Source: Oscheius onirici
Taxonomy: Eukaryota; Nematoda; Chromadorea; Rhabditida; Rhabditidae
Direction of reading: 5' to 3'
Assembly: GCA_932521025.1 (NCBI GenBank)
Contig: OW051468.1
Location: 3,968,064-4,032,063 of the forward strand
Length of the DNA: 64,000 nt
Shown here: positions 46,703-60,369 of the stretch, piece after piece
Layout of the letters: every line of letters starts with the position of its first letter
How positions within the stretch are numbered: position 1 is the stretch's first letter
Program-made: the position numbers and the translations under genes
The notes under the pieces: generated by a model
Databases searched by the model: none
Seen by the model: only the letters and a program-made list of their open reading frames with translations
Told to the model about the DNA's origin: nothing

Positions 46703-47310
46703 ATGTCGTCGCCAACCATCGTGGTTGCTTCTCCAGTTGTGCAGAGGTCCGTTTCTGTGAACTTTGCTTAGTTTCCTCGATAACTGAGTATATTTTTGCG
46801 TAACAAGGATGTTTTTGTCTTTTTGCGAGTGGAAAGATCTGTCCAAACAATAACATCTGCACAATGGCCCCGATTCCAATGATCCCTTTTTACAAAATGT
46901 TGCTTGCAGGTTATTCGCCTCGTTCGCCGTCCCGAGCGTCTCTTCGACTTCTCAGCTCGAAACTCCGAAAAAGTCGAACAGTTCCTCGAGAGTTAAGAAG
47001 TCTCGACCCGAAAAACGTGCCTCTCCCAAGCCCTGTTTCGCATCCGGTTCTTTCTCTGAATCTCCGTCCGCTCGTGCCATTCCGCCGCCTCCTGTTACCT
47101 GGTTCATTGAGGAGGTACTATCTTTCCTTTCCTAAACAATGCTCTCTCCAGACCATCGAGACTGATCAATCGGGCTCGGAATCGGATGTCAGTTGCTCGA
47201 CCGACTCTTCGTCTTCAGTCAGTCGCGATGAGATGAAGACCCCGGTCTTCGGAGAACCCGGCTTCCGTGTCAATCCTCTGCAACTCATTGCAGCTGTAGT
47301 TTCCGCCTAA
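46703..47310 (+). CDS. PNRC/Edc1-like decapping activator (small disordered protein)
   Basis: Three exons (46703-46746, 46910-47114, 47152-47310) join in frame to 135 residues. The protein starts MSSPTIVVASPVVQR, has a Ser/Lys-rich basic part, then CFASGSFSESPSARAIPPPPVTW. This resembles the PNRC signature (A-G-x-F-S-E-x-P-S-x(2)-x-L/I-P-x-P-P-x-x-W), which in PNRC2 and yeast Edc1 binds the DCP1 EVH1 domain and stimulates decapping. A Ser/Asp-rich stretch follows and the end reads NPLQLIAAVVSA, comparable to the short C-terminal helix of PNRC. The first exon and the long first intron are less sure. Function is inferred from a short motif only. Confidence 0.6.
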
Positions 47311-48207
47311 GGTATTTTATTTGCTCTCTCGACTGATACTCTTCTTCAGAATTCCCACGAACCAAACGCGCAACACCACTCTCTCAACTGTAATCTCCCT
47401 CATATTACTCTCGCTCTCCCGTTACGGTACCACCACGAGTCTCGACTCCTGGTCTCCTCTTTGTGATAGGGAATTGTGCCCTAAAAGCATAGATAGAGTA
47501 ACTGTAGCCTATTATTTTTTAGTTTTGTTTTTGAGCCGAGGATCGAACTTTTTTCTCACTTCACTCCATTTTACAATTAATAATGCAGTTCGATCCCCGT
47601 GCAAAGCGGGTCCCTCTCAAAACCCACAATTGTTCTCCAAGCAGTCCTCCTTCGGGTTCTCTCCACAACAACCAGTCAGAACCGTGTTAGTGTACATAGT
47701 CCCCTACCTCTTCCTCACCCCGACTACCGAAATTGGCCGCTCGTACGGACCCACGTTAAACAATTTTTACCCAAGTGGACCCGTCGAGACCATACTCTCT
47801 TCTCCCTTTGTCTCACTTTCTACTGTACTGTATATACTGGTTCATGGTGTAGAGACATACCGGTCTGCTTACTATCCCCACTCTCTCTGAAACTCCGGGT
47901 TCTTTTCCCGTTAGTCACCCTCCCCTGAGCCTAGCTCACGGGTTCTCACTCGGTGAGACCTCCTACCCACCCAACTACCTGACGAGTTCGACGCTCGTCC
48001 TCTCCATCCTCATTCCAACATCAGTATTTCCAACCACCCCGTCTTTTCTCGTCTAAGTCACGTAGCGACACTCAGTCTCTTGATTTTTTGATTGCTTCCC
48101 TTTTTTTCGGGAAGCTGTCTTTTTTGCCTGAGACCAAGCGATCAGAGTTTTTTTCTGTAAAGAAAAGTAAGAATAATAAATCCGTCGGGGTTTCCTCTAA
48201 AAGTTTA
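47311..48207. other. Intergenic with paired tRNA-like boxes
   Basis: No gene seen. At 47527-47610 the sequence gaggatcgaac on one side and gttcgatcccc on the other form a short inverted pair of B-box-like motifs, perhaps a remnant of a palindromic tRNA-related element. Confidence 0.45.
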
Positions 48208-51779
<3,572 letters not shown>

Positions 51780-52351
51780 CGAAACCTGAATTTTGGATAC
51801 ATTTGAGATCAAACGAAAATGGTACCGAGAGAAACTATAAGTCTCCTTCTTCTTTTGTTAGCCGCTAAAGCGATGACTAATCTACGAATGAAGAGGTCCG
51901 ACTCGGCACACTGAATTATTTCTTTATAAAAAGTAGATTTATTCGACCTCGTCCGATCCAAGAAGAAGTTTGCTCTCGTATTCGACGCGAGACTGGTTGG
52001 ACAAAGCTTCCGAGACACAGCTTTCGGGGAAGAGAACGTCGTAGACTTGCCCAACTCGTCCTAATGAGGAAAAAACCTTCAATGGACAATTTAAATAGAA
52101 AAGAAGGATCGACTGACCACAAAATCGAGGTTATCGTGATGTGTGATAGAAAAATGGACGGCTTGGCTTTGTTTCGAGAAAGAGAGGTCGTGGAAGGCAG
52201 GAGCCGGCATCAACTGATTTCCTAAGTCTTTGCTCCAAGATGTTAGAAGTAGAATTGTTGACACTACGAAAAGAGAGGAAGGCGATCGAGGGGAAAGTAA
52301 CAATTTATTGAAAACACTACAAACGAAATATAACTAGAAGCAATGAATAGA

Positions 52352-52737
52352 CTAATCATCGAGAGCGAATCGGCTAGGTGGTTGATTGGGAAGATAGCGC
52401 TGCTCCAGAGACTGTTCAGCTGCCATTCTGAATTATGTTTAGTTTGTGACACGCAAAAACCCTTACTTTCGCTCTTTACCCTCTTTAGGTGATAGAAAAC
52501 GGCCGATACCAGTCTGTTCATCGACAGTCCATAGAAACATATCGTTTAGAGTATAACCAAAGGCCTTCCAGCCGACGAAAAACAGAACAAACGAAAGGAG
52601 AAGACGTCTACGAGACCACTGAAAGGTTTGGTTTTAGTTTAAAAACAGAAACGAACCTGCTGATAGGTTAGAGTTGATTTGCTAGATAAAGTACGTAATT
52701 TTTGCCGAAAGATTCGACGCCACTCCCAGAATAACAT
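52352..52737 (-). CDS. Small one-TM protein, unknown
   Basis: Three exons (52657-52737, 52467-52618, 52352-52427) join to 102 residues. The N-terminus is strongly basic (FWEWRRIFRQKLRTLSSK). One membrane segment follows (RRLLLSFVLFFVGWKAF), then a polar part with FLWTVDEQTGIGRF and a tail ending NQPPSRFALDD. The basic lead before the TM could suit a mitochondrial inner-membrane or ER protein. I do not recognise a family. It lies between NOP10 (85 bp away) and PSMG3 (141 bp away), all on the minus strand, so it is probably co-transcribed with these housekeeping genes. Confidence 0.7.
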
Positions 52738-52822
52738 GATAACAACGAATTAACAATGCTGAAAAATTCTTGGATTCAGCATCAAACGGTAAATAACTTA
52801 CATTTTGACGGAAAGAGATGTT

Positions 52823-53084
52823 TTAGTAGACTTGCTTCGCCTGCTGGGTAGGGAGAAGTCCGAAACGCTTTTTGATGATGATGCGATACTTGCTGTTCTT
52901 GTCTTCAGGAGAGAATCGAGCAGGATGGGCAGATTGAGTCTCTGTACCTTCAGGAGAAGCCTTCTAAAAAATAAAATTGCAGGTAGCAGGAAGGAGGAAA
53001 TAAATATATCTATGGCAAAGAAGAACTCACCTTCAGTGTGTAGACACGGCGATTGTTTTCGTCGAGGTAGAACCTGAGATACAT
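52823..53084 (-). CDS. nola-3: NOP10, H/ACA snoRNP subunit
   Basis: Two exons (53031-53084 and 52823-52963) encode 64 residues, the exact size of the family. It begins [18 protein letters not shown], then has the signature [17 protein letters not shown] and [17 protein letters not shown]10 joins dyskerin, GAR1 and NHP2 in H/ACA particles that direct pseudouridylation of rRNA and snRNA. The first gene of a compact minus-strand string. Confidence 0.96.
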
Positions 53085-53508
53085 CTGCAATTATCGGAAT
53101 GAAACATATAATTGTAAAAGAGGTAAAAATGAAGGAAATCAATAAGAAACTGACAGGAGAAATCAATAAATATTTTTCATTTTGTGCATAGAACTTTGGA
53201 ACGTTAGATAAACTATGAAAAAACTAAACAAACTCGATGTGTACAATATCACAAATGGGAGTAAATGACGAGGTTTTGAATGACTACGAACTGATCATGG
53301 CAATTTTTACTATGAGGTCCAAAATGCAGGAATTCGTGCTAAACGATCGATAAACTTGCTCAAAATATCAACGAAAAAGAAGGAGAGAAGCCGATTGGTC
53401 CAGAAATTCGACTAGCTCAAAATTTTAAAGGGCGGGAATTGTTTAGGCGGTTGTTTCAAATTTGTTGTCATTTTTTTTTTTTTACAGTAAGGTCAGTTTG
53501 TGAGAAAA
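53085..53508. other. Intergenic between FA2H and NOP10
   Basis: About 420 bp without a gene. It includes a T-run near 53471 and a divergent run of ataat/tttt, and should hold the promoter of the NOP10-led string. Confidence 0.5.
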
Positions 53509-54687
53509 TCAGAGCGGACCCATTCCGACAGTGTCAAAAACATGATCCCAAAGGGAAGTTGAAATGCCAAAACCTGAAATTCGTTCATTCTTGAGTGTTG
53601 ACTTCTACTCACCAACGTCAAAGTCCTTGAAATGGTGATTGTGATGGTAGACCTTTTTAAAATGCATGTTTGTCAGTGGTCGAGGAGATCCGTGGTGGAG
53701 ATAATAATGTGTCATATCGTAGCAAATATACCCAAACAGTTTCCCACTTCCATAGGCACAGAATATCGTCCTGAACGAAACAGAATATAACAGATCTTGT
53801 AAATCTTTTTGTTGGGATAAGTTGAGAAAAAACTCACCAAGGAAGAACATTAGAATAAATCAGGTAGAAGAATCCAATTATGAGAGCAGCAGGGGCCGGT
53901 GGAAAGACAAGTCTGTCGCCGTCCATAGGAGTTTTGTGATGAAGTCCATGTAAGAGAAAATGTAAGACAAGCTGATTTGGAGACTCTGGATTCGGCTGCC
54001 AATGAAAGACGTGTCGATGGAGAGAATATTCCAAAAGTGTCCATGCCAAGAATCCTGTTATGAAAAGAGCTGTGAAAGTCAGACCTCCATACAACGAGCC
54101 TGCACTTGGGATAGAACTTTTCTAGTAATCTCTTACCGTAGGAATTCATAAGAGTAAAAAGAGAGCTGATTCCGAAAAAGAGAACAACTGGCATCCAGCA
54201 AAGAGGAACCATATACCAGGCAGTTCTGGTCAAACTTTCCATGAAATCCGAGTCAAAAAGTCGAATTGTTCCTTCGTAAGGCTGATGAATCCAGGTCCAA
54301 TAGTCTGCTCCAAGTGATCCGACTCGAGGCAAGACTCCTTTCTTCGAATCGAGAATCGGGTCTCCCTATATTTCGTTTGAGTACCTTGAATTGGTTTTAC
54401 CTTGTGATACCGTTTCACATCGTATTTTTCCAACATTTTGTAGGCTGCTTCAGAATGCTCATGTTTCACACCAAGAATTCGTTTCTCTCCTTTCATGTAC
54501 TCCTCCACATTTTCACCAGCCAACTTTCGAAGAACCTGGAGGGTTTCGTATTCCACTCTCCTTCTTCAAAACTCACTTTTTCTCCACCAGGATGCTTACC
54601 AGCAAATTGGGCAATGTCAAAAAGCCTTCCATTCAACTGAACCAGCAGCGGCTTGGAGTGTTTGTTCTGATTGGAGTCCTCTTCCAT
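53509..54687 (-). CDS. fath-1: Fatty acid 2-hydroxylase
   Basis: A diiron membrane enzyme that 2-hydroxylates fatty acids for sphingolipids in the ER. From ATG 54687: MEEDSNQNKHSKPLLVQLNG, then a cytochrome b5 domain with the heme-ligand motif AQFAGKHPGGEKV and its second half (HEHSEAAYKMLEKY). Next come YWTWIHQPYEG, membrane segments (FTALFITGFLAWTLLEYSLH) and the His clusters LHRHVFHW, HGLHHKTPMDGDRL, HYYLHH and KVYHHNHHF. The tail is GISTSLWDHVFDTVG. Introns are short. Cytochrome b5 fusion and the His set match FA2H/Scs7. The first exon starts just after a tttcag acceptor, as in trans-spliced genes. Confidence 0.93.
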
Positions 54688-55364
54688 TCTCCTATTTATT
54701 CTGAAATGGACTTGAACATTCAACTCTGCTGAAAAAAAAGCAAACCTATCATCTATTCTAGAGAAGAAGGGTAGAAGATTAAAAATAGAGGCCTAAACCG
54801 ACAGACTCAAAAAGTGCGCCTACACGTGGAAAACGTCAGGTGATATCTTGGGAGTACAGTACGGAATCGACAAGTACAAGCAATTTGACGAACAAATCAA
54901 AACGATTCGTGGACAAAAAAACCAGATTCCGTTTCTGGAAGGACAAAAGCATTCCCCCAAAAACCAATACGACAAACGGGTTTATACCGGAAGGCTAATT
55001 GAAAAGGACTAAAAGTGCGAGCGTTCCTTCTTTTCTTTGCAAGAGGAACTGGGATGAATAATCGAACGTTATCGGTCAACAAGTGATGGGTTTGATGGGC
55101 AGATATGCGTCCCGAGAAATCGATGTGTTGCCAGCCGACATCACGTATGGAGACCGGTTGGATGCCTAGAAACGTTTGCACGAAAGGAGAAACAGAGCGG
55201 GGAGGATTTTACTGCTTTGGTCGCAGTGACTTCCTCTTGAAGGAAAACATCAAATTCAAAAAGATAATTTTATAACACTATTCTGTCAACTTTCACGTGT
55301 ATTTGGGGTAAATTAACAATAGAGACAGAGAAAATACAGCGATTTTGCAGGTTTGTTTTCGCGA
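54688..55364. other. Intergenic between UBE2K and FA2H
   Basis: An open frame at 54897-55181 (-) has no recognisable motif. No other support for a gene. Confidence 0.45.
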
Positions 55365-56090
55365 TCAGTCGAAGCTCCTTTTGGCCTTCGTGACAACCCA
55401 ATTCGAATTGCTCAAGGCCGACAGGGCCTCATTTTCGGTATAACCTGCTTTGATCATCTTATCCACTTTATCAGTATACTTCTTGGCTGGAGCATTTGGT
55501 CCATTAGCGTACTTCCAGGTCCAGTATGAAGCAGTATCCTGATAGCAGCATGTTTCACATAATTGGAAAATGAACTAACTTCATAGAGAGAGCGTTTTTC
55601 GATCATCTGCTTAGCTACCATGCCATCCTGAGGGTCGTTCGGCTCGGGGGAGGCCAGGAGAGCTTGTACGGATAGAAGTACGGTACGAAGAGTCAATGTG
55701 GCAGCCCTGAAAGAAGTAATTGAGCACACTGCAAGAAAAAAAAGCAAATACCATTCCGAGCTAAGGATGTCCAGACAGATTGTCCCCGTCTGACTGCTGA
55801 TATTGGGATGCCAAATCTTGGTCGTGAACGTCACTCTGGGAGGCTCGAAAGGGTACGAATGGGGAATTTTCACGTCCACTTCGAATATACCAGCTTCGTA
55901 CGGCGTATCTGGAGGTCCACGAATCGTTCCCTACGAGATGATGTTTGCTAACAAAGTGAACACAAAATACCTTGATATCTGAGAGACTATCATTCAGAAA
56001 TTTGATTTTGATACCCGTCTCTTGGATTTCTGCGTTTGTCATAACTTCTTTGTATTCTCGCTGAATGCGAGAAAGCGCAATACTGGACAT
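55365..56090 (-). CDS. ubc-20: Ubiquitin-conjugating enzyme E2 K (E2-25K) with UBA domain
   Basis: An E2 enzyme that forms K48-linked ubiquitin chains. It starts MSSIALSRIQREYKEVM, then shows GTIRGPPDTPYEAGIFEVD, IPHSYPFEPPRVTFTTKIWH and PNISSQTGTICLDIL, in which Cys is the active site (HPN motif kept). LLASPEPNDPQDGMVAKQM follows. A C-terminal UBA domain reads KVDKMIKAGYTENEALSALS and ends AKRSFD. The UBA after the UBC fold marks the UBE2K subfamily. Confidence 0.95.
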
Positions 56091-56362
56091 TATTGTCTGA
56101 AAGATGACAAGATATTTTTACATAAGATGTTGGCACAGTAAACGTTAGCAAGACAATACTTTTTCTATCATTTTCTTTACAACAAAAACAAGAGTCAATA
56201 GCAAACGATAACAAAAAGAATCGGGCAAAATCTCGAGAGAAAAAAACTTCCGTTTTCGCGCCATCACTTGACAGCAAAGTGTGCAGGTACTGTAGCGAAG
56301 GTGTATGAACAAAATATGTACTGTAAACTTCGCGGGTTGTCTTAGGTTTTCGAATTTCCCTG

Positions 56363-56441
56363 TTTCTGTTCTGGTTGTTCTGGTGCGAGTTTCTTGTTTT
56401 CACTTATCAGGAAACTCGCACCAGAACAACCAGAACAGAAA
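56363..56441. repeat. Perfect 31-bp inverted repeat (stem-loop)
   Basis: The arm tttctgttctggttgttctg...gagtttc (56363-56393) is matched exactly by its reverse complement at 56411-56441, with a 17-base loop. It could form a hairpin in RNA or DNA. Confidence 0.85.
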
Positions 56442-56579
56442 TTATCAGGAAACTATATTTGCTGTCACTCTTTTAGGATTCAGATCAAAGTACTCGTGTT
56501 TGTTTTGAGGTTCACTTGCTCTGAAGCTTCGACTGATTATCGATTTTGATTTTCAGCTTTACGAAATTAGCCTAACAAG

Positions 56580-57541
56580 GGAAGCCTGTCAGGTCAACTC
56601 GGAGTTTGAAGTCGAGTATAGTGTCATTCGATAGCCCATGGCAAATAGATTCCGGGATATATTTCAAAATTTGCAGAATACCCTCCTAGACCGAGATATG
56701 GACGATTTAAAACCGGTCGCACCCGTACCATGAAACATATTGCGCGGGATCGGAACCTGAAAACATGGCAGCGTGGCCCAATGGTGTGTGGTCCAGTCTC
56801 ATGATCATTTGGTCATGGGTTCAATTCCATTGTCTTTTGTTTTTCACCTTTTGATTCTTCTTGTGTTTTTCATCACTTTTTGGATAATTTTGGATGTAAA
56901 CAAGAGCGAAAGGTATTTTCCGGCTTCTAGGTGATTTTTGGAGAGAAAATAATTTTCGACCCTAATTCGGACTCTGATCACTTGATCATTAAAAAATTTT
57001 CAAAATCATAAAGTGATGTCCAATTGGTTTAGGTATCTTCTGAATCACTCATGATGAAGTGAGAGTGACAAATTCGATACGTGTGAATCTCTAGGTGGGT
57101 ATTCCATTTGGCTTATGAAGTTTGTTTGAAGAGGTAAAGCAGATCACAGAGCACAATATCATTATTATTTTCTCTCCAAAAATCACCTAGAAGCCGGAAA
57201 ATACTTTTCGATCTTGTTTACATCCAAAATTATCCAAAAAGTGATAAAAACAAGAAGAATCAAAAGGTGAAAAACAAAAAAATCGAACCCATGGAATTGA
57301 ACCCATGACCAAATGATCATGAGACTGGACCACACACCATTGGGCCACGCTGCCATGTTTTCAGGTTCCGATCCCGCGCAATATGTTTCATGGTACGGGT
57401 GCGACCGTTTTTAAATCGTCCATATCTCGGTCTAGGAGGATATTCTGCAAATTTGGAAATATACCCCGGAATCTATTTGCCATGGGCTATCGAATGACAC
57501 TATACTCGACCTCAAACTCCGAGTTGACCTGACAGGCTTCC
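56580..57541. repeat. Large palindrome (962 bp) with a tRNA-like module in each arm
   Basis: Left arm 56580 to about 56954 and right arm about 57166 to 57541 are reverse complements with few differences. The outer end is ggaagcctgtcaggtcaact. Each arm carries a tRNA-like module: gtggcccaatggtgtgtggt and gggttcaattcc at 56772-56834, and its complement at 57288-57352. The inner ends pair around ctcctaga/tctaggag-type sequence and ttttccggcttctaggtgat. A related segment is at 63761-64000. Confidence 0.85.
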
Positions 57542-57850
57542 ACAGACAGTTGACCTGACCTTGTAAGCCTACATTATTTGTTGGTTCATACTTGCTACAC
57601 TTTCATATTTGAGTTCGCGCTCAAGCCTGGGTCTCCGCACGAAGGAACAACGCGAAACGGACGCGCAGCGTAAGGTCAATATTCTAGTAATGAATGCTTT
57701 GAATTTCCTTTTTCTTTTCTTACGAAACATTTGTTTCTACGCATTCTAACAATAGAATTATTTAGTATCATTCTGCTTACGTGTAATTCATCATTTGTTA
57801 TATTTCCGTGAACCCCTCGATAATTCTTCCATTTGCAGCACTGGGAAAAC

Positions 57851-60157
57851 ATGGCCGACACTGAGGTGAAGCCGGAAGAAGCTCCTGCAGCTGAAACGGT
57901 TCAAGTAAAATCAGTAGGACAAATATATTTCCCAACAGGTATTAATTTTTTTAGGAATATTCCGAAGATGAGCGCTATAAGAAGCTCATGGAATGGCTCG
58001 TCAAGCCTGGAGTCGCTGAAATCATCATGAAACTCTTCGAATCCGGGTCGATGTGCCTTGATGATATTGATGAGCGAGCAGTGGAGATGCTAAACTCCTT
58101 GCCCGAAGATCAGGCGAAATACGTCATGAATCAGCTTCTGGTACTCTTAAAAAATTTTATTTTGTCTTATTCATAATGTTCAGGAGTCTATGCTTTTCGG
58201 AGTCCAAAACAAGGCCCAATATCTCATGTCCATCATGAGGAACTTCCGCGACAAGGCCAGAAGTGTTGGAGCTGCCTCTGCTATGAGCACGCCTCTCATC
58301 ACCGGGCCAGATCGGGAAAAGATGAAGGAGATTCTTGACCGCACCGGCTATCAGCTGGAAATCACCGTCGGTCAGCGGAAATATGGAGGCCCTCCGCCTG
58401 AATGGGATGGCCCTGCGACCGGACCAGTCGGCACTGGACATGAGGTTGATTGAAACTTTGGTTTGGTCAATGTAAAACTTAATGACAGGTCTACATCGGT
58501 CATATCCCTCACGAGCTCTTCGAAGATTCACTTATCCCACTCTTCGAACAATGCGGCAAAATTTGGGACATGCGGTTGATGATGGACCCGGTGACTCTGA
58601 AGAACCGTGGATATGCTTTCCTCACTTATTGCGACAAAGCGGCAGCTGCTGACGCAGCAAAGAAGGTATGTTTCACCCCTTTCTTTTCCCCGTTTCAGCA
58701 ACAGCCATGCGGTATCCGTTTTTATCCGTTCGTTGATGCATTTTCGATATTCAGAATTTCTGAGCTGAAAACTCTGCTCACATTTCAATATTTAGTTTGA
58801 TGGCCACGAAATTTCATCCGGAAAATCACTGAAAGTGAATGTCTCAGTCGCGAATACTCGTCTGTTCCTTGGAAACATCCCCAAGTCGAAAACTAAAGAG
58901 GAAATTCTTGAGGAGCTCAAAAAGCACGCAGGTGATTTCGCCGGCTCTTTCGAACCGACTTTTCTTCATTTTGTTCCACTTATGGAGTTAGTGTCGTCTA
59001 TATATCGACCTCTTGCTAGACTTATCACAATGTTCAGAAGGCGTGACCGAAGTCATTCTTCACACTGTCCCGGATGCCACTGACCGCCACAAGAACCGGG
59101 GTTTCTGTTTTGTTGACTTCGTGGATCACAAAGCAGCCTCTGATGCAAAAAGGAAGATTCAGCAGCACAAGGTCCGACCATTCAATACGGACTTGGTAGT
59201 AGACTGGGCTGAGCAACAAGATGAGCCCGACGAGGAGACCATGAACAAGGTAACCTAAATTTCATCCTTAAATAACGTTTATATTTTAGGTAAAAGTGCT
59301 CTACGTGCGTAACCTGAAGGAAGTCGTGACAGAGGAGAAGCTCAAGGAAATGTTTGGAGCCTTCGGAGAAATCGAGCGAATCAAAAAAATAAAGGACTAC
59401 GCTTTCATCCACTTCAAGGAAAGGGATCCATGCGTCAATGCCATGGAAGAATGGAACAACAAGGAATTGGAAGGTGTGACAATTGACTGTTCACTGGCCA
59501 AGCCCCAAAACGACAACAAGAAGAAGAAACACCCAGCTCCAGGCGGTGGAAGCCGAGGTCGAGGCCAAGGATTTGGAAACGGCGGAGGAGGATATGGAGG
59601 TGGACAGCAAGGTTTTTATGGCGGAGGAGGTCGCGGGCGTGCGAATAACATGTACCCTAACCAGTAGTTTTTTCCATGTTTAAAACAAACTGACATGTTC
59701 AGAGGATATGACGATGGATATGGATACGGCGGTGGCGGAGGATACGGCGATTTCGGCGGAGGATATGGAGGTGGCTATGACCAAGGAGGATATGGAGGCG
59801 GCTACGGCGGAGGTTATGGTGGTGGAGACTACGGTTACGGCGGCGGATTCAATGCCCCTCGTGGAGCCCCTGGCGGTTTCCGAGTAAGAATTTCTGTAGT
59901 TCGTTTCTCATGTGCAATTTTAGGGTGCATTCGGCGGAGGCCAATCGTTTGGAGCTTGGGGAAATCCTCGTGGTATGGGACGCGGAACGCCAGGAATGGG
60001 ACCAATGCGGGGACGTGGAGGTCCTATGCGAGGGGGGCCTCGTGGAGCTCCTAGAGGCGGGAAGCGACCAGGCGGACCAGCGATTGGAGGCCCCGCTTCG
60101 AAGCGAGATAATGGTGCTACTGACTATTCGGCTGATGTCAACATGTCCAGCTTTTAA
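57851..60157 (+). CDS. hrp-2: hnRNP R/Q (SYNCRIP) RNA-binding protein
   Basis: A nuclear and cytoplasmic mRNA-binding protein acting in splicing, transport and stability. Order: acidic start (MADTEVKPEEAPAAE); an N-terminal helical unit (KKLMEWLVKPGVAEIIMKL...LVLLE-type) typical of hnRNP R/Q; RRM1 (VYIGHIPHELFEDSLIPLFE...NRGYAFLTY); RRM2 (RLFLGNIPKSKTKEEI...NRGFCFVDF); RRM3 (KVLYVRNLKEVVTEEKLKEM...KDYAFIHF); then a Gly/Tyr/Arg-rich tail (GGGYGGGYDQGGYGG, MRGRGGPMRGG, an RGG-like segment) and an end SADVNMSSF. Short introns include one with donor gtagtt at 59667. The ATG follows a ttgcag acceptor by 12 bases. Confidence 0.95.
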
Positions 60158-60369
60158 ACTCCCATGTTCTCATTTTTTGTCAATTCCCTTATTTGTTGTA
60201 TTCGTAGTCATTTCTAATTTATGTCTTCACCCGTTCTTCTTTTACGGTATCTCCTCGTGTCCCATAAGCATCTCGTATTAATGGTTTGTTGCAAGTTGAA
60301 AATGCTGTAATTTCGTGTTTGAAACATGAAGTATTTAAAACCATTTACTCTTATCTTTCTTTCTTCTAG

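Larger units (their letters stand above)
56091..57850. other. Palindrome-bearing intergenic region
   Basis: No gene seen. It contains the stem-loop at 56363-56441 and the long palindrome at 56580-57541. It separates the divergent UBE2K (-) and hnRNP R/Q (+) genes and so must contain both promoters, at its ends. Confidence 0.6.

Noticed and set aside
47321-47890. 189-residue plus-strand open frame
   Set aside because: Composition is that of Ser/Leu-rich translated non-coding DNA and it crosses tRNA-like repeats; no homology recognised.
52805-53077. 90-residue plus-strand open frame over NOP10
   Set aside because: It is the opposite strand of the two NOP10 exons, which fit the family exactly.
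54897-55181. 94-residue minus-strand open frame between UBE2K and FA2H
   Set aside because: No motif, no TM or signal, and no splice sites that extend it.
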